Origin: Sphingobium cupriresistens
GTDB lineage: Bacteria > Pseudomonadota > Alphaproteobacteria > Sphingomonadales > Sphingomonadaceae
DNA: 35,762 nt
Reading direction: 5' to 3'
Assembly (NCBI RefSeq): GCF_004152865.1
Contig: NZ_SEOO01000036.1
Location: 1 to 35,762 of the forward strand
Under the pieces are notes generated by a model that was given only the letters and a program-made list of their open reading frames with translations, had not been told where the DNA came from and searched no databases. The translations under genes were made by a program, and so were the position numbers. Shown here one piece after another: positions 1-7,637 of this stretch; positions within the stretch are counted from its first letter, which is position 1, and every line of letters begins with the position of its first letter.

Positions 1-23
1 GCCAGGATCAAACTCTCAAGTTT
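1..23 (-). rRNA. rrs: 16S ribosomal RNA, 5' end only (partial)
   Basis: The first 23 bases, read on the minus strand, end in the universal 16S 5' sequence AGAGTTTGATCCTGGC, preceded by the AACTTG usual in alphaproteobacteria. Only the 5' tip lies in the window; the rest of the rRNA operon continues beyond the left edge. The exact mature 5' base cannot be fixed from sequence alone. Confidence 0.95.
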
Positions 24-91
24 GATGTCCGATACATACCAGCCGGAATAAGGCCAATATATACCGCTCATTTCCAGGAGCCATTCCTGCA

Positions 92-119
92 CAATATATA
101 AACTAGTGGATATATATTG
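92..119 (-). other. AT-rich hairpin in the rRNA leader
   Basis: Perfect 9-bp inverted arms (CAATATATA at 92-100 and TATATATTG at 111-119) flank a 10-base loop, about 70 nt from the 16S 5' end. A third similar ATATATA tract lies near 57. It could be part of the precursor processing structure. The role is inferred; the palindrome itself is plain in the sequence. Confidence 0.5.
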
Positions 120-251
120 AGACATATGAACGATCTGCCGAGCAAGCCCGACAAAACCCAATAAGGAACGGCCTAAATTTGACCGATCATATCACGCCTG
201 AAAGCCGTGACAAACCGGAGCCGCCGCCCACATGTCCCTTCATCTAACCAA

Positions 252-280
252 CAATGTCAAAGAACCGACAACTAAAGAGG
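252..280 (-). promoter_or_regulatory. boxA-like antitermination elements in the rrn leader
   Basis: Read on the minus strand, this segment carries CTCTTTAGTTG (269-280) followed by GGTTCTTTGACATTG (252-266). Both resemble the ribosomal boxA core CTCTTTAA / TTCTTTGACA, which binds NusB-S10 to prevent premature termination in rRNA operons. The placement, about 230-260 nt before 16S and downstream of the promoter, fits. The identification is by resemblance and position only. Confidence 0.55.
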
Positions 281-385
281 GACAGCCATTCTTCCTCGAA
301 ACTGGTTCCGAGGGAGGGCGTCCCGTCCATGTTGGCGACCGTCTGGCGCAGCGCCGCAAAGGCGCCGTCCCGTCCGGTGAGAGGC

Positions 386-430
386 CCTCTAGGCCCCACC
401 TCTGAGTCGGTCAATGACTTTTTTCAAAAA
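386..430 (-). promoter_or_regulatory. rrn promoter (minus strand) with UP-like A-tract
   Basis: On the minus strand an A/T tract (TTTTTGAAAAAA, about 419-430) precedes a -35 box TTGACC (409-414), a 17-bp spacer, a -10 box TAGAGG (386-391) and a GC-rich discriminator (GCCTCTC). This arrangement is typical of alphaproteobacterial rRNA promoters. The GC discriminator suggests growth-rate or ppGpp control, as known for rrn promoters generally. Initiation is predicted near 378-380. Confidence 0.7.
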
Positions 431-703
431 CGCGCTCCGATCGCCCATATGGACGGCAGAGAAATCGAAAAATCAGAAAAGCGCCACAGGCATGTAACCT
501 CCATCCCGATCAAAGGGAGCCTTCAAGCAGCCTTCAAGCGGATAGATGGGATCTTATCTTTTATCGTCTGTACGAGAGGGCAGATTCATCGCGATTTCCC
601 TTGCACTCAGGAACCATGCTTGGCACGGTGGAAAGGCATCGGAAATCATGCTTTTCAACAGGATGTTCGGCATCGATCCGCCTTCGGTGATTGACGATCC
701 CTC
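431..703. other. Intergenic region upstream of rrn promoter and AraC gene
   Basis: These 273 bp separate the minus-strand rrn promoter from the plus-strand AraC-type gene. Open frames here on either strand have no protein-like composition. I see A-rich patches (for example around 466-480) that might be Fis/UP-like elements for rrn, but no clear gene, terminator or RNA. Confidence 0.5.
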
Positions 704-1576
704 ATGACCACCGCCCCCATTCCCAGCTTCTACCTCTATGGCGAACCCCAGCGCAGCGTGGCGGAAGGCTTCGTCCATGTCGAAAGCCTGGACGATCGGT
801 CCCGCCCCAGCGAATGGACAATCCGCCCGCATGTCCATCGCGACCTCAACCATATCATCCTGATCGGCGAAGGCGGCGGCGCGATGCAGGCGGAGGCGGC
901 GCAGGTCCGTTTCGACGCGCCCTGCCTGCTGCTGATCCCGGCCGGCATCGTCCACGGCTTCACCTGGCACAGCGAGTCGGGCGGCCATGTCACCACCATC
1001 GCCGACGCCTATCTACGCCATCTGGTCACTCGCGACGCCGATCTTGCCCCGCTCTTCACCCATCCTCATGCCGTCCCCCTGCCGGTCGGGGACGGCTCTG
1101 TGGCCCAAGACATCATCATGCGCATGGCGCAAGAACTGGGCTGGTCCGGCCCAGGCCAGCGCGCCGCCGTCGAATCCGCGCTCCTCTCGCTGATGGTCTT
1201 CGCCCTGCGCCACGCAACACTGGCGCAGGCGGCCCGGCCCGGCACCGCGCGCCAGGCCGCACTGGTCGCACGGCTGCGCGAACGGATCGAACAACGCTTC
1301 CGCCGGCGCGAACCCGTGGCGGATCACGCTAAAGCGCTCGGCACCAGCCTCACCGCGCTGCGCCAGGCCTGCGCGCAGGTCGCGGGCAGCGGCCCCGCCC
1401 AGATGCTCGACGACCGCGCCTTGCTGGAGGCGCGCCGCCTGCTCCTCTATTCCCAGCTGTCGGTGGCGGAGATCGCCTATGCTATCGGTTTCGAAGACCC
1501 GGCCTATTTCTCACGCTTTTTCACCCGCCATATCGGCCAGCCGCCCCGCGCCTATCGCGCCGCGCGGACAGGTTGA
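704..1576 (+). CDS. AraC-family transcriptional regulator (cupin + HTH)
   Basis: A 290-aa cytoplasmic DNA-binding regulator. The N-terminal half (about 20-130) looks like a cupin sensor domain, with the PHVHRDLNHIILI segment and an HGF beta-turn. The C-terminal hundred residues form the two-HTH AraC domain, including LSVAEIAYAIGFEDPAYFSRFF, which matches the family signature for the second helix-turn-helix and following helix. Overall shape and length resemble PobR/HpaA-type activators of aromatic catabolism, but no aromatic pathway gene is near, so the ligand is unknown. No strong Shine-Dalgarno precedes the ATG at 704. It stands alone, divergent from the rRNA operon, with the small gene at 1608 following 31 bp later on the same strand. 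Confidence 0.9.
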   Translation: MTTAPIPSFYLYGEPQRSVAEGFVHVESLDDRSRPSEWTIRPHVHRDLNHIILIGEGGGAMQAEAAQVRFDAPCLLLIPAGIVHGFTWHSESGGHVTTIADAYLRHLVTRDADLAPLFTHPHAVPLPVGDGSVAQDIIMRMAQELGWSGPGQRAAVESALLSLMVFALRHATLAQAARPGTARQAALVARLRERIEQRFRRREPVADHAKALGTSLTALRQACAQVAGSGPAQMLDDRALLEARRLLLYSQLSVAEIAYAIGFEDPAYFSRFFTRHIGQPPRAYRAARTG

Positions 1577-1607
1577 CGGCGCGCGCCGCGCTCTTACATA
1601 GCCAGCC

Positions 1608-1835
1608 ATGACAGCGGAAAAGCTAACCGACCTGCTCGTGGCCCGGCTGGTCCGCGACCACGGCAAAAGCAAGCATCACTGGCGCAAGGTGGTGGGCAAG
1701 CTCAGGCTCTACAGCACCGCCACGCATCCCCATTGCAACTGGAATGCCACGCCAACCGGCAGTTTTCAGGATGTAGCGCTGATCGAGCGTCTGCTCGACG
1801 ACCTGCGCATGACGCACCCGCTGTTGAACGCATGA
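1608..1835 (+). CDS. Small protein of unknown function (75 aa)
   Basis: The 75-residue product is basic in its N-terminal half (KSKHHWRKVVGKLRLYS) and contains a HPHCNWNATPTG stretch followed by an acidic/leucine helix (DVALIERLLDDLRMTHPLL). The composition is that of a folded cytoplasmic protein. I recall similar short proteins in other sphingomonads but cannot name a family. The three-codon-position GC pattern and the clean ATG start after the AraC gene support it as real. No signal peptide or membrane segment is seen. Confidence 0.6.
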   Translation: MTAEKLTDLLVARLVRDHGKSKHHWRKVVGKLRLYSTATHPHCNWNATPTGSFQDVALIERLLDDLRMTHPLLNA

Positions 1836-1872
1836 CGCTCGTCTAGCCCTCTCCCGCCTTTCGCGCAAAAGG

Positions 1873-1891
1873 GCGGACAAGAACAGTCCGC
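1873..1891. terminator. Hairpin between convergent genes
   Basis: GCGGAC (1873-1878) and GTCCGC (1886-1891) form a perfect 6-bp stem with a 7-base loop, between the ends of the small plus-strand gene and the minus-strand CNNM/CorC gene. There is no real T-tract, so termination is a positional inference. Confidence 0.3.
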
Positions 1892-1935
1892 TTCCGGTCG
1901 ACAGGCGTCAAACTCACCCATTTGCCGAGTCCCTC

Positions 1936-3252
1936 CTAACGCTCCGCCACCAGCAGCTTGTCGATCTTGCGCCCATCCATGTCCACAATCTCGAATCGCC
2001 ATCCCTGGTCGTCGATAAAATCGCCCACTTCCGGCAACCGTTTGAGCAGCCACAGCGCATGGCCCGCCACCGTCGCATAGTCGCGGTCTTCGGACAGGTC
2101 GATGCCGATCCGCTCGGCCAGTTGGTCGATCGGCATCTGCCCCGACACCAGCAGGCTGCCATCGTCCCGCTCGACCATGTCCGGGTCGTCATAGGCGTCG
2201 CGGTCCGACGCGAAATGGCCCGCAATCGCCGACAGCAGGTCGGCCGGGGTCACGATCCCCTCGAAATGGCCATATTCGTCATGGACCATCACCATCGGCA
2301 CGTCGGACCGGCGCAGCACTTCCAGCGCGTCCATCGCATCGACCTGGTCCGGCACCACTTCCGCCCGGCGCATCAGCGCCCCGACATTCAAGGATTCGCC
2401 CCGGAACAGCGCGGTCATGATGTCGCGCGCCTGGACGATGCCGATAATGTCCTCCACCGACCCGCGCCCCACCGGCAGGCGGGTGTGCGGCGTTTCCAGC
2501 AACCGGGCGCGGATGGTCGCGTCGTCGGCGGCGATGTCGATCCAGTCGACGTCCATCCGCTGGGTCATCACTTCGCGCACCGGCCGGTCGGCCAGCCGCA
2601 CGACGCCCGATATGATCGCCCGCTCGCTTTCCTCGATGATGCCCGACTTGCTGGCCTCCGCGACGATCAGGTGCAGCTCCTCGGCGGTCACATGATGTTC
2701 CGATTCGCGGTCCAGCCGCAGTAATTTGAAGATCAGGCTGCTCGACCCGTCCAGCACCCAAACGATCGGCGCGGTGATCTTCGACAGCCACAGCATCGGC
2801 GTCGCGACCAGCACCGCGATCGGTTCGGGCGCGCGCAGCGCGAATTGCTTGGGCACCAGCTCGCCCACGATCAGCGACGCATAGGTGGTCAGGCCGATGA
2901 CCAGCGCGAACCCGGCATTTTCCGCCAGATTGGGCGACAGGCCCAGCATCTGCAAACGCTCGCCCGTCGGCCCGCCCAGGCTTGCGCCCGAATAGGCGCC
3001 CGCGACGATGCCGATCAGGGTGATGCCGATCTGCACCGTGGACAGGAACTTGCCCGGATCGCTGGCCAGCGCCAGCGCGGTGGTCGCGCCCTTGCGCCCT
3101 GCCTTCTCCATCCCCTGCAACCGCGGCTTGCGCGCGGAGACGATGGCCAGTTCGGACATGGCGAAGACACCATTCAAGGCGACGAGCGCCAGGATGATGA
3201 CAAGATCGGCCCAGGGAAAGGGCGTCGGATTATGGAGGGAGATCGTGGCCAT
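1936..3252 (-). CDS. CNNM/CorC-type membrane protein with CBS pair (HlyC/CorC family)
   Basis: A 438-aa inner-membrane protein of the family once called hemolysin C/TlyC and now linked to divalent cation (Mg/Co) efflux. The N-terminal ~180 residues form the DUF21/CNNM transmembrane domain (helices from ADLVIILALVALNGVFAMSE, and the conserved GELVPKQFAL segment). A tandem CBS domain follows (about 210-330, including VMTQRMDVDWID and VMVHDEYGHFEGIVTPADLL), then the C-terminal CorC/HlyC domain. A strong AGGAGG lies just upstream. Both TTG at 3261 (3-nt spacing) and ATG at 3252 (12-nt spacing) are possible starts; ATG is preferred. Cation specificity cannot be read from sequence. Confidence 0.9.
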   Translation of the reverse strand: MATISLHNPTPFPWADLVIILALVALNGVFAMSELAIVSARKPRLQGMEKAGRKGATTALALASDPGKFLSTVQIGITLIGIVAGAYSGASLGGPTGERLQMLGLSPNLAENAGFALVIGLTTYASLIVGELVPKQFALRAPEPIAVLVATPMLWLSKITAPIVWVLDGSSSLIFKLLRLDRESEHHVTAEELHLIVAEASKSGIIEESERAIISGVVRLADRPVREVMTQRMDVDWIDIAADDATIRARLLETPHTRLPVGRGSVEDIIGIVQARDIMTALFRGESLNVGALMRRAEVVPDQVDAMDALEVLRRSDVPMVMVHDEYGHFEGIVTPADLLSAIAGHFASDRDAYDDPDMVERDDGSLLVSGQMPIDQLAERIGIDLSEDRDYATVAGHALWLLKRLPEVGDFIDDQGWRFEIVDMDGRKIDKLLVAER

Positions 3253-3329
3253 GGTGGTCAACTACCTCCTATAACCGCTAATCTTTCAATTTCACAACAT
3301 CCCCCTCATCATCGGTTCAGTTCGCATGT

Positions 3330-3354
3330 GGAACAAACGCCATGTTCGACCATT
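3330..3354 (+). promoter_or_regulatory. Possible EcfG-like promoter of the OmpA lipoprotein gene
   Basis: GGAAC (3330-3334) is followed after 16 bp by CATT (3351-3354), close to the alphaproteobacterial general stress sigma consensus GGAAC-N16-CGTT, with one mismatch in the -10. It would give a leader of about 50 nt before the ATG at 3405. Weak evidence. Confidence 0.2.
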
Positions 3355-3404
3355 ATGAGGGGCAGTCGCTCCTACAGGCGCGAAAAAGACAAGGGAACAG
3401 GATC

Positions 3405-4085
3405 ATGAGGATTTCTCACCGCATCATCGGCGCCGCAGGGCTGGCCGCCATGCTTGCCACCACGGCCTGCACGACGGACCCGACCACGGGCCAGCGCAGC
3501 ATTTCGAAGGCGGCGATCGGCGGCATCGGCGGCGCGCTGGGCGGCTATCTGCTCGGCGATCTGGTCGGCGGCCGCAACGACCGGACCGAAAAGATCCTTG
3601 GCGCGGGCATCGGCGCGGTCGCGGGCGCGGGCATCGGCGCCTATATGGACGCCCAGGAACGCAAGCTGCGCGAAGAAACCGCCGGCAGCGGCGTGGACGT
3701 GATCCGCGACGGCGACAATCTGCTGCTGCGTATGCCGTCGGGCATCACTTTCGCCTATAATCAGGCGGATGTTCAGCCCCAGTTCCAGCCGACGCTGAAC
3801 GACGTCGCATCGGTGCTGGCGCAATATCCCAAAACCTATATCGACGTGTACGGCCATACCGACAGTGACGGCGCCGACGCCTATAACCAGACCCTGTCCG
3901 AACGCCGCGCCCAGTCGGTCGCCAGCTATCTGGCTGGCAAGGGCGTCCAGTCGGCCCGCATCGGCACGCGCGGCTTTGGCGAGACCCAGCCGATCGCGTC
4001 CAACGCGACCGAAGAAGGCAAGGCCGCCAACCGCCGCGTCGAAATCAAGATCGCCCCGGTCACCGAAGCCGACGTGAAGGGCTAA
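3405..4085 (+). CDS. OmpA-family lipoprotein with glycine-zipper domain
   Basis: A 226-aa envelope protein. A signal peptide ends near C22 (MLATTAC), a somewhat degenerate lipobox because the -3 residue is Thr rather than Leu. Next is a glycine-zipper region (about 38-80, repeated GGIGGALGG / GAGIGAVAGAGIGAY). The C-terminal OmpA domain (about 105-220) carries the peptidoglycan-binding signatures YGHTDSDGADAYN, LSERRAQSVASYL and NRRVEI. It likely tethers outer membrane to peptidoglycan. The ATG at 3405 is chosen because AAGGGA lies 9 nt upstream and the signal peptide begins there; a longer in-frame reading from 3342 would bury the signal. It is a single gene, followed by a REP-like palindrome. 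Confidence 0.9.
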   Translation: MRISHRIIGAAGLAAMLATTACTTDPTTGQRSISKAAIGGIGGALGGYLLGDLVGGRNDRTEKILGAGIGAVAGAGIGAYMDAQERKLREETAGSGVDVIRDGDNLLLRMPSGITFAYNQADVQPQFQPTLNDVASVLAQYPKTYIDVYGHTDSDGADAYNQTLSERRAQSVASYLAGKGVQSARIGTRGFGETQPIASNATEEGKAANRRVEIKIAPVTEADVKG

Positions 4086-4094
4086 ACCATAATA

Positions 4095-4170
4095 TCCGTT
4101 CGTTTCGAGCGAAGTCGAGAAACGCCAAGCGCATTGCTAACCGCTTCTCAACACGCTCGAAGCGAACGGA
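4095..4170. repeat. REP-like inverted repeat A
   Basis: Imperfect palindrome with outer arms TCCGTTCG (4095) and CGAACGGA (4170). About 24 of 30 positions pair, with the core TTTCGAGCGAAGTCGAGAA on the left arm. It lies between the convergent OmpA-lipoprotein and marC genes, where it could act as a bidirectional transcript end. It is a divergent member of the family that recurs at 8637, 9604, 15289, 18501 and 29227. Confidence 0.75.
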
Positions 4171-4179
4171 ATTGTTCCG

Positions 4180-4800
4180 TTAAAAACTCGCCTTCAGCCC
4201 GTCGATCACGAACTGCGCCGCCAGCGCGGCCAGCAGCACGCCCAGCAGGCGGGTGATCACCGCCTCGATCTTGCGCCCCAGCAGCGCCATCAGCGGTCCC
4301 GCCGCGATCAGCGCCCCCAGCATCAGCGCCAGCGTCAACACCACCGCGCCCAGCACCACGCCGCGCTCGGCCATGCCATTGGCGCGCGACATCAAGAGCA
4401 TCACCGTCGCGATCGATCCCGGCCCGGCGATCATCGGCATCGCCATCGGGAATACTGACACATCCTCGACATGCGGCTCTTCGGTGCTGATCTTGTTCGC
4501 CCGGTCCTCGCGCCGCTGGGTCCGCTTTTCGAACACCATGTCCATCGCGATCATGAACAGCATGATGCCGCCTGCAATGCGGAAACTGTCGAGCGCGATG
4601 CCCAGCACGCCCAGCAACTGCTTGCCCCACAGCGCGAAGACCAGCAGGATCGCCGCCGCGATGCCGACCGCGCGGATCGCCATCGCCCGCCGCTGCGCCG
4701 GGCTCGCCCCGTTGGTCAGGCTGGCATAGATCGGCGCGCAGCCCGGCGGATCGATGACGACAAACAACGTCACGAAGGCGGAAATGAACAGCTCGATCAT
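4180..4800 (-). CDS. marC: MarC-family inner-membrane protein
   Basis: A 206-aa hydrophobic protein with about six membrane segments, matching the MarC/UPF0056 family: N-terminal LFVVIDPPGCAPIYASLT and the mid-protein PMAMPMIAGPGSIATVMLL are its two hallmark segments. The family has no proven transport substrate; the old link to multiple antibiotic resistance was not confirmed. The gene is the last of a five-gene minus-strand operon. Its ATG (4800-4798) overlaps the TGA of the preceding gene as ATGA, indicating translational coupling. A REP-like palindrome follows the stop codon within 10 bp. Confidence 0.92.
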   Translation of the reverse strand: MIELFISAFVTLFVVIDPPGCAPIYASLTNGASPAQRRAMAIRAVGIAAAILLVFALWGKQLLGVLGIALDSFRIAGGIMLFMIAMDMVFEKRTQRREDRANKISTEEPHVEDVSVFPMAMPMIAGPGSIATVMLLMSRANGMAERGVVLGAVVLTLALMLGALIAAGPLMALLGRKIEAVITRLLGVLLAALAAQFVIDGLKASF

Positions 4801-5417
4801 GATTCCGCCCTCACCTTGTCGTCGATCACCGTCTCATAGGCCGCGCCGGTCCACATGCGCACCGTCACCTGCCGGCCGCCGTCGGTCGCAACGTCCGCGG
4901 TCCAGATCAGGCTCTCGTCGGGCGGTGGCGGCGCATCCCCCTGCGGGCCGCGCTTGCAGGTTGCGACTTTGCCGCTCAAAAACTCCGGCGTCGCGCGCGC
5001 GGTGGCCAGCCTGTCGCCATGATCCATGATCCATTGCCAGCGCCCCTTCTTGTCGCGCCGCCAGATGGTCGTAAAATAACCGACCGCTCCATCCGGCCGG
5101 GTCCAGTTGCCGGTGCTGGCGGCCAGATTGCCGTCGCACGACACATAGGCCACCGATGGCGACCAACGCACAGACGCGGCCGGATTGGCCTGTTTCTTCA
5201 GCCATTCCTTCGCCACCACCTTCTGCGGCACGAACATCACGGCGTCGTCCGCGGCCGTCTGCGCAAAGGCGGTCCATTGCCCCTTCTCCTGCGCCAGCCG
5301 GTTGAACGCGATCTCCGCCGCAATCACGCTGCTGGGATCGGGCTGAAAACCCAGCGGCGGTTTGGCGGCGACCAAAGCCGCCGCACCCAAAAGCAACAGC
5401 CCCAGCCGCGCCGTCAC
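4797..5417 (-). CDS. Exported DUF4440/SnoaL-like protein
   Basis: A 206-aa protein with an N-terminal signal peptide ([16 protein letters not shown]) and an NTF2-like fold of the DUF4440 type: the helix ARLAQ-like segment [19 protein letters not shown], then DDAVMFVPQ, the strand [18 protein letters not shown] and [22 protein letters not shown]. The role is unknown; the location is likely periplasmic. The start is GTG at 5417, overlapping the folD stop as GTGA; a longer open reading upstream lies inside folD and is not protein-like. The C-terminal part ([17 protein letters not shown] onward) is low-complexity then beta-rich. It belongs to the yggT-folD-marC operon, and its context says little about function. 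Confidence 0.8.
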   Translation of the reverse strand: MTARLGLLLLGAAALVAAKPPLGFQPDPSSVIAAEIAFNRLAQEKGQWTAFAQTAADDAVMFVPQKVVAKEWLKKQANPAASVRWSPSVAYVSCDGNLAASTGNWTRPDGAVGYFTTIWRRDKKGRWQWIMDHGDRLATARATPEFLSGKVATCKRGPQGDAPPPPDESLIWTADVATDGGRQVTVRMWTGAAYETVIDDKVRAES

Positions 5418-6307
5418 AACCCCTCCGGCTTGCCCAGCCCCGCCCGCGCATGGGCCGCGACCAGCGTATTGCGCAGCAGCACGGCGATCGTCATCGGCCC
5501 GACGCCGCCGGGCACGGGCGTAATCGCGCGGACATGGGCCAGCGCCTCGGCCGTGGCGACATCGCCCACAATCCGGGCCTTGCCATCCTCGGTATCGGTC
5601 ACGCGGTTGATGCCGACGTCGATCACGGTCGCGCCCGGCTTGATCCACTCGCCCTTCACCATTTCGGCGCGGCCCACGGCGGCCACGACGATGTCGGCGC
5701 GATGCACCACGCTCGCCAGATCGCGGGTGCGGCTATGCGCGATCGTCACGGTGCAGCTTTCCGCCAGCAGCAACGCCGCCATCGGCTTGCCCACGATGTT
5801 GGACCGGCCCACGACCACGGCCTCCAGCCCGGACAGGTCGCCCAGTTCGTCCTTCAGCAGCATGATGCAGCCCAGCGGCGTGCAGGGCACCAGCGCCTCC
5901 TGCCCGGTCGCCAGCTTGCCCGAATTGACGACATGGAAACCGTCCACATCCTTGGCCGGATCGATCGCGCCGATCACGACCGCTTCGTCGATATGCCCCG
6001 GCAACGGCAATTGGACCAGGATGCCGTCGATCCGCTCGTCATGATTCAGTTCTTCGATCAGGTCGAGCAGATCCTCCGCGCCGATGCTGTCGGGCCGCTT
6101 GAATTCGAAGCTTTCCATGCCCGCCGCGACCGTCATCTTGCCCTTGGACCGGACATAGACGCTGCTGGCCGGGTCTTCGCCCACCAGAACCACCGCAAGC
6201 CCCGGCTTGCGCCCGGTCGCCTCGACGAAGCCCGCCACGCCTTCGCCCACCGTGTCGCGCAGGGTGGCGGCGAACGCCTTGCCGTCGATGATCTTGCCGA
6301 TGGTCAT
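5414..6307 (-). CDS. folD: Bifunctional methylene-THF dehydrogenase/methenyl-THF cyclohydrolase
   Basis: FolD oxidises 5,10-methylene-THF with NADP+ and hydrolyses methenyl-THF to 10-formyl-THF in the cytoplasm, supplying formyl groups for purines and initiator tRNA. The 297-aa length matches the family. Visible motifs are [14 protein letters not shown] (catalytic Tyr/Lys helix), [10 protein letters not shown], the Rossmann segment [14 protein letters not shown] and the closing [13 protein letters not shown]. The ATG at 6307 overlaps the DUF167 stop as ATGA, and its own stop overlaps the next gene as GTGA. A longer in-frame reading to 6433 lies within DUF167 and lacks family similarity. It would supply substrate to PurN encoded at 16553. 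Confidence 0.97.
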   Translation of the reverse strand: MTIGKIIDGKAFAATLRDTVGEGVAGFVEATGRKPGLAVVLVGEDPASSVYVRSKGKMTVAAGMESFEFKRPDSIGAEDLLDLIEELNHDERIDGILVQLPLPGHIDEAVVIGAIDPAKDVDGFHVVNSGKLATGQEALVPCTPLGCIMLLKDELGDLSGLEAVVVGRSNIVGKPMAALLLAESCTVTIAHSRTRDLASVVHRADIVVAAVGRAEMVKGEWIKPGATVIDVGINRVTDTEDGKARIVGDVATAEALAHVRAITPVPGGVGPMTIAVLLRNTLVAAHARAGLGKPEGL

Positions 6308-6645
6308 GTCTGTCCTACCCATGTTTCGATAAGCGCGGTCAGGCGCGCCGACGCGCGGCCGCCACCGATGATGCGCAGCCGCTTTAGCCGGTTGGTGTCG
6401 CCAGATTCCAGCAAAATCGCGCTGCGCGGCCAATCCAGCCCTTTCGCCAGCAGCGCGATCAGCGCGCCATTGGCCCGGCCCTTTTCCGGCACGGCGCGGA
6501 CCCGCGCGGACAGCCAGCGCGCATTGCGCTCATCGATCCAGCCACCGCCTATATCCTCTTTCGCCGCACCCGGCGTCAGCCGGACGGCGATCAACAGGTC
6601 GTCGCCCGCTATGGTCCAGACGGGGGTCGGACAGACAGGATTCAG
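6304..6645 (-). CDS. DUF167 (YggU-like) small protein, apparent CTG start
   Basis: The product matches the DUF167/YggU family, small cytoplasmic proteins of unknown function often encoded beside ygg[43 protein letters not shown] (the family signature PEKGRAN) and [14 protein letters not shown] are diagnostic. The frame has no ATG or GTG upstream of the conserved core. CTG at 6645-6643 overlaps the yggT stop as CTGA, exactly mirroring the ATGA/GTGA overlaps of the other junctions, and would give 113 aa. The only canonical alternative is TTG at 6594, which would cut into the first conserved strand. Product identity is confident; the start is inferred. Confidence 0.85.
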   Translation of the reverse strand: MNPVCPTPVWTIAGDDLLIAVRLTPGAAKEDIGGGWIDERNARWLSARVRAVPEKGRANGALIALLAKGLDWPRSAILLESGDTNRLKRLRIIGGGRASARLTALIETWVGQT

Positions 6646-6956
6646 GCCGCGGCCCGCATCAGCGCCGCGAACAGATTCTCGCGCACCGGCCCCTGCAATA
6701 TGATGACCGCCAGCAACACCACCATCGGCGACAGGTCCAGCGCGCCCAGATCGGGCAGCACCTTGCGCACCGGACGATAGAGCGGCTCGGTCATCCGGTC
6801 GAGCGCATAGAGGCCGTTGCGGACATATTCGTTCGACGTATTGATGACGTTGAACGCGATCAGCCAGCTCAACACCGCCTGCACGATGATGATCCACCAG
6901 ATCGCCTCCAGCACGATATAGACGATGCCGTTCAGGGCGTTGAGAAGTTCGAACAA
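6642..6956 (-). CDS. yggT: YggT-family membrane protein
   Basis: A 104-aa protein with two hydrophobic blocks (GIVYIVLEAIWWIIIVQAVLS and LSPMVVLLAVIILQGPV) separated by the conserved LDRMTEPLYRPVRKVLP loop, the hallmark of the YGGT family. Family members are inner-membrane proteins linked to osmotic tolerance and to chloroplast cofactor assembly; the bacterial role is not settled. The first codon is TTG at 6956, with AAGG 8 nt upstream; no in-frame ATG precedes it. It heads the operon yggT > DUF167 > folD > DUF4440-like > marC. The yggT-DUF167 pairing is widespread in proteobacteria. Confidence 0.92.
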   Translation of the reverse strand: MFELLNALNGIVYIVLEAIWWIIIVQAVLSWLIAFNVINTSNEYVRNGLYALDRMTEPLYRPVRKVLPDLGALDLSPMVVLLAVIILQGPVRENLFAALMRAAA

Positions 6957-7060
6957 GCTACCGGCCTTCCATGCTGCGCTGCCGCGAATGTAATGTCGTA
7001 TCTAGCTATCTGCCCCCTGCGCCACAAGCGCCCGACGCGGCTTATTCGATCAACGACAGG

Positions 7061-7627
7061 TCAGCCCGTGGGCATCGTCCCCGGCCGGATATGGCCGAAC
7101 ATATGCGCGACATAATCCGCTTTGCCCAGAGCAACCCCTTGCGCCCGCAGGATCGCATAGGCGGTCATGACGTGGAAATAAAATTGGGACAGCGTCCAGT
7201 CGCGCGCATATTGCTCCGCCGTCAGGTCCAGGATGATGCCGTTGGGCAGCGCGTGGGCAATTTGCGTACCCGCAGCCCCGTCCAGCGCATCGTCCGACAG
7301 GCTTTGCAACAGGGCGAGCGCCTCGCCGATCCGCGCCTTCGCGTCCGCGATCGAACCGGGCCGCTCGCCCGCCTCGCGCCCTTCGTTCAGCAATCCGTCC
7401 AGCGCGGCGGGGAACGCCTCACCCTGCAACCGATAGACCGCCTCATGCGCCTGGACGCAGGCGAAGCGGATCTGCGTCGCCAGCGGAAACATGTCGGGCG
7501 CCAGTCGCGCCGACAGCAAGGCCTCGGCATCGGCGGCGGGCAATTGCGTCTGCGCCTTGTCCAGCCAGCCCGACAAAGTGCCCAGCATCTGGCTAAAGGT
7601 CGGGACGATCAGCGAAGTCAGCGTCAT
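7061..7627 (-). CDS. DUF1993-family protein
   Basis: A 188-aa soluble protein matching the DUF1993 family: N-terminal IVPTFSQMLGTLSGWLDKA, central MFPLATQIRFACVQAHEAVYRL and C-terminal LSQFYFHVMTAYAILRAQGV are its conserved helices, with the family's typical ending on a hydrophobic helical bundle. No biochemical role is established; it resembles DinB-like four-helix bundles. The ATG at 7627 has AAGGA 8 nt upstream and follows the argB stop by 10 bp, so it is probably co-transcribed with argB. A longer reading to 7750 overlaps argB and is rejected. Confidence 0.88.
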   Translation of the reverse strand: MTLTSLIVPTFSQMLGTLSGWLDKAQTQLPAADAEALLSARLAPDMFPLATQIRFACVQAHEAVYRLQGEAFPAALDGLLNEGREAGERPGSIADAKARIGEALALLQSLSDDALDGAAGTQIAHALPNGIILDLTAEQYARDWTLSQFYFHVMTAYAILRAQGVALGKADYVAHMFGHIRPGTMPTG

Positions 7628-7637
7628 CAGCCGTTCC

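Larger units (their letters stand above)
24..378 (-). other. rRNA operon leader (transcribed spacer upstream of 16S)
   Basis: This is the non-coding stretch between the 16S 5' end and the rrn promoter. It contains an AT-rich hairpin next to 16S and boxA-like sequences further upstream, listed separately. A 146-codon open frame on the plus strand (254-694) crosses it, but its composition is not protein-like and it runs antisense to the leader, so I do not call it a gene. The leader length of about 350 nt depends on the start site predicted from the promoter at 386-414. Confidence 0.75.

Noticed and set aside
254..694. 146-codon open frame on the plus strand
   Set aside because: It runs antisense across the rrn promoter and leader and its composition is not protein-like; no family resemblance.
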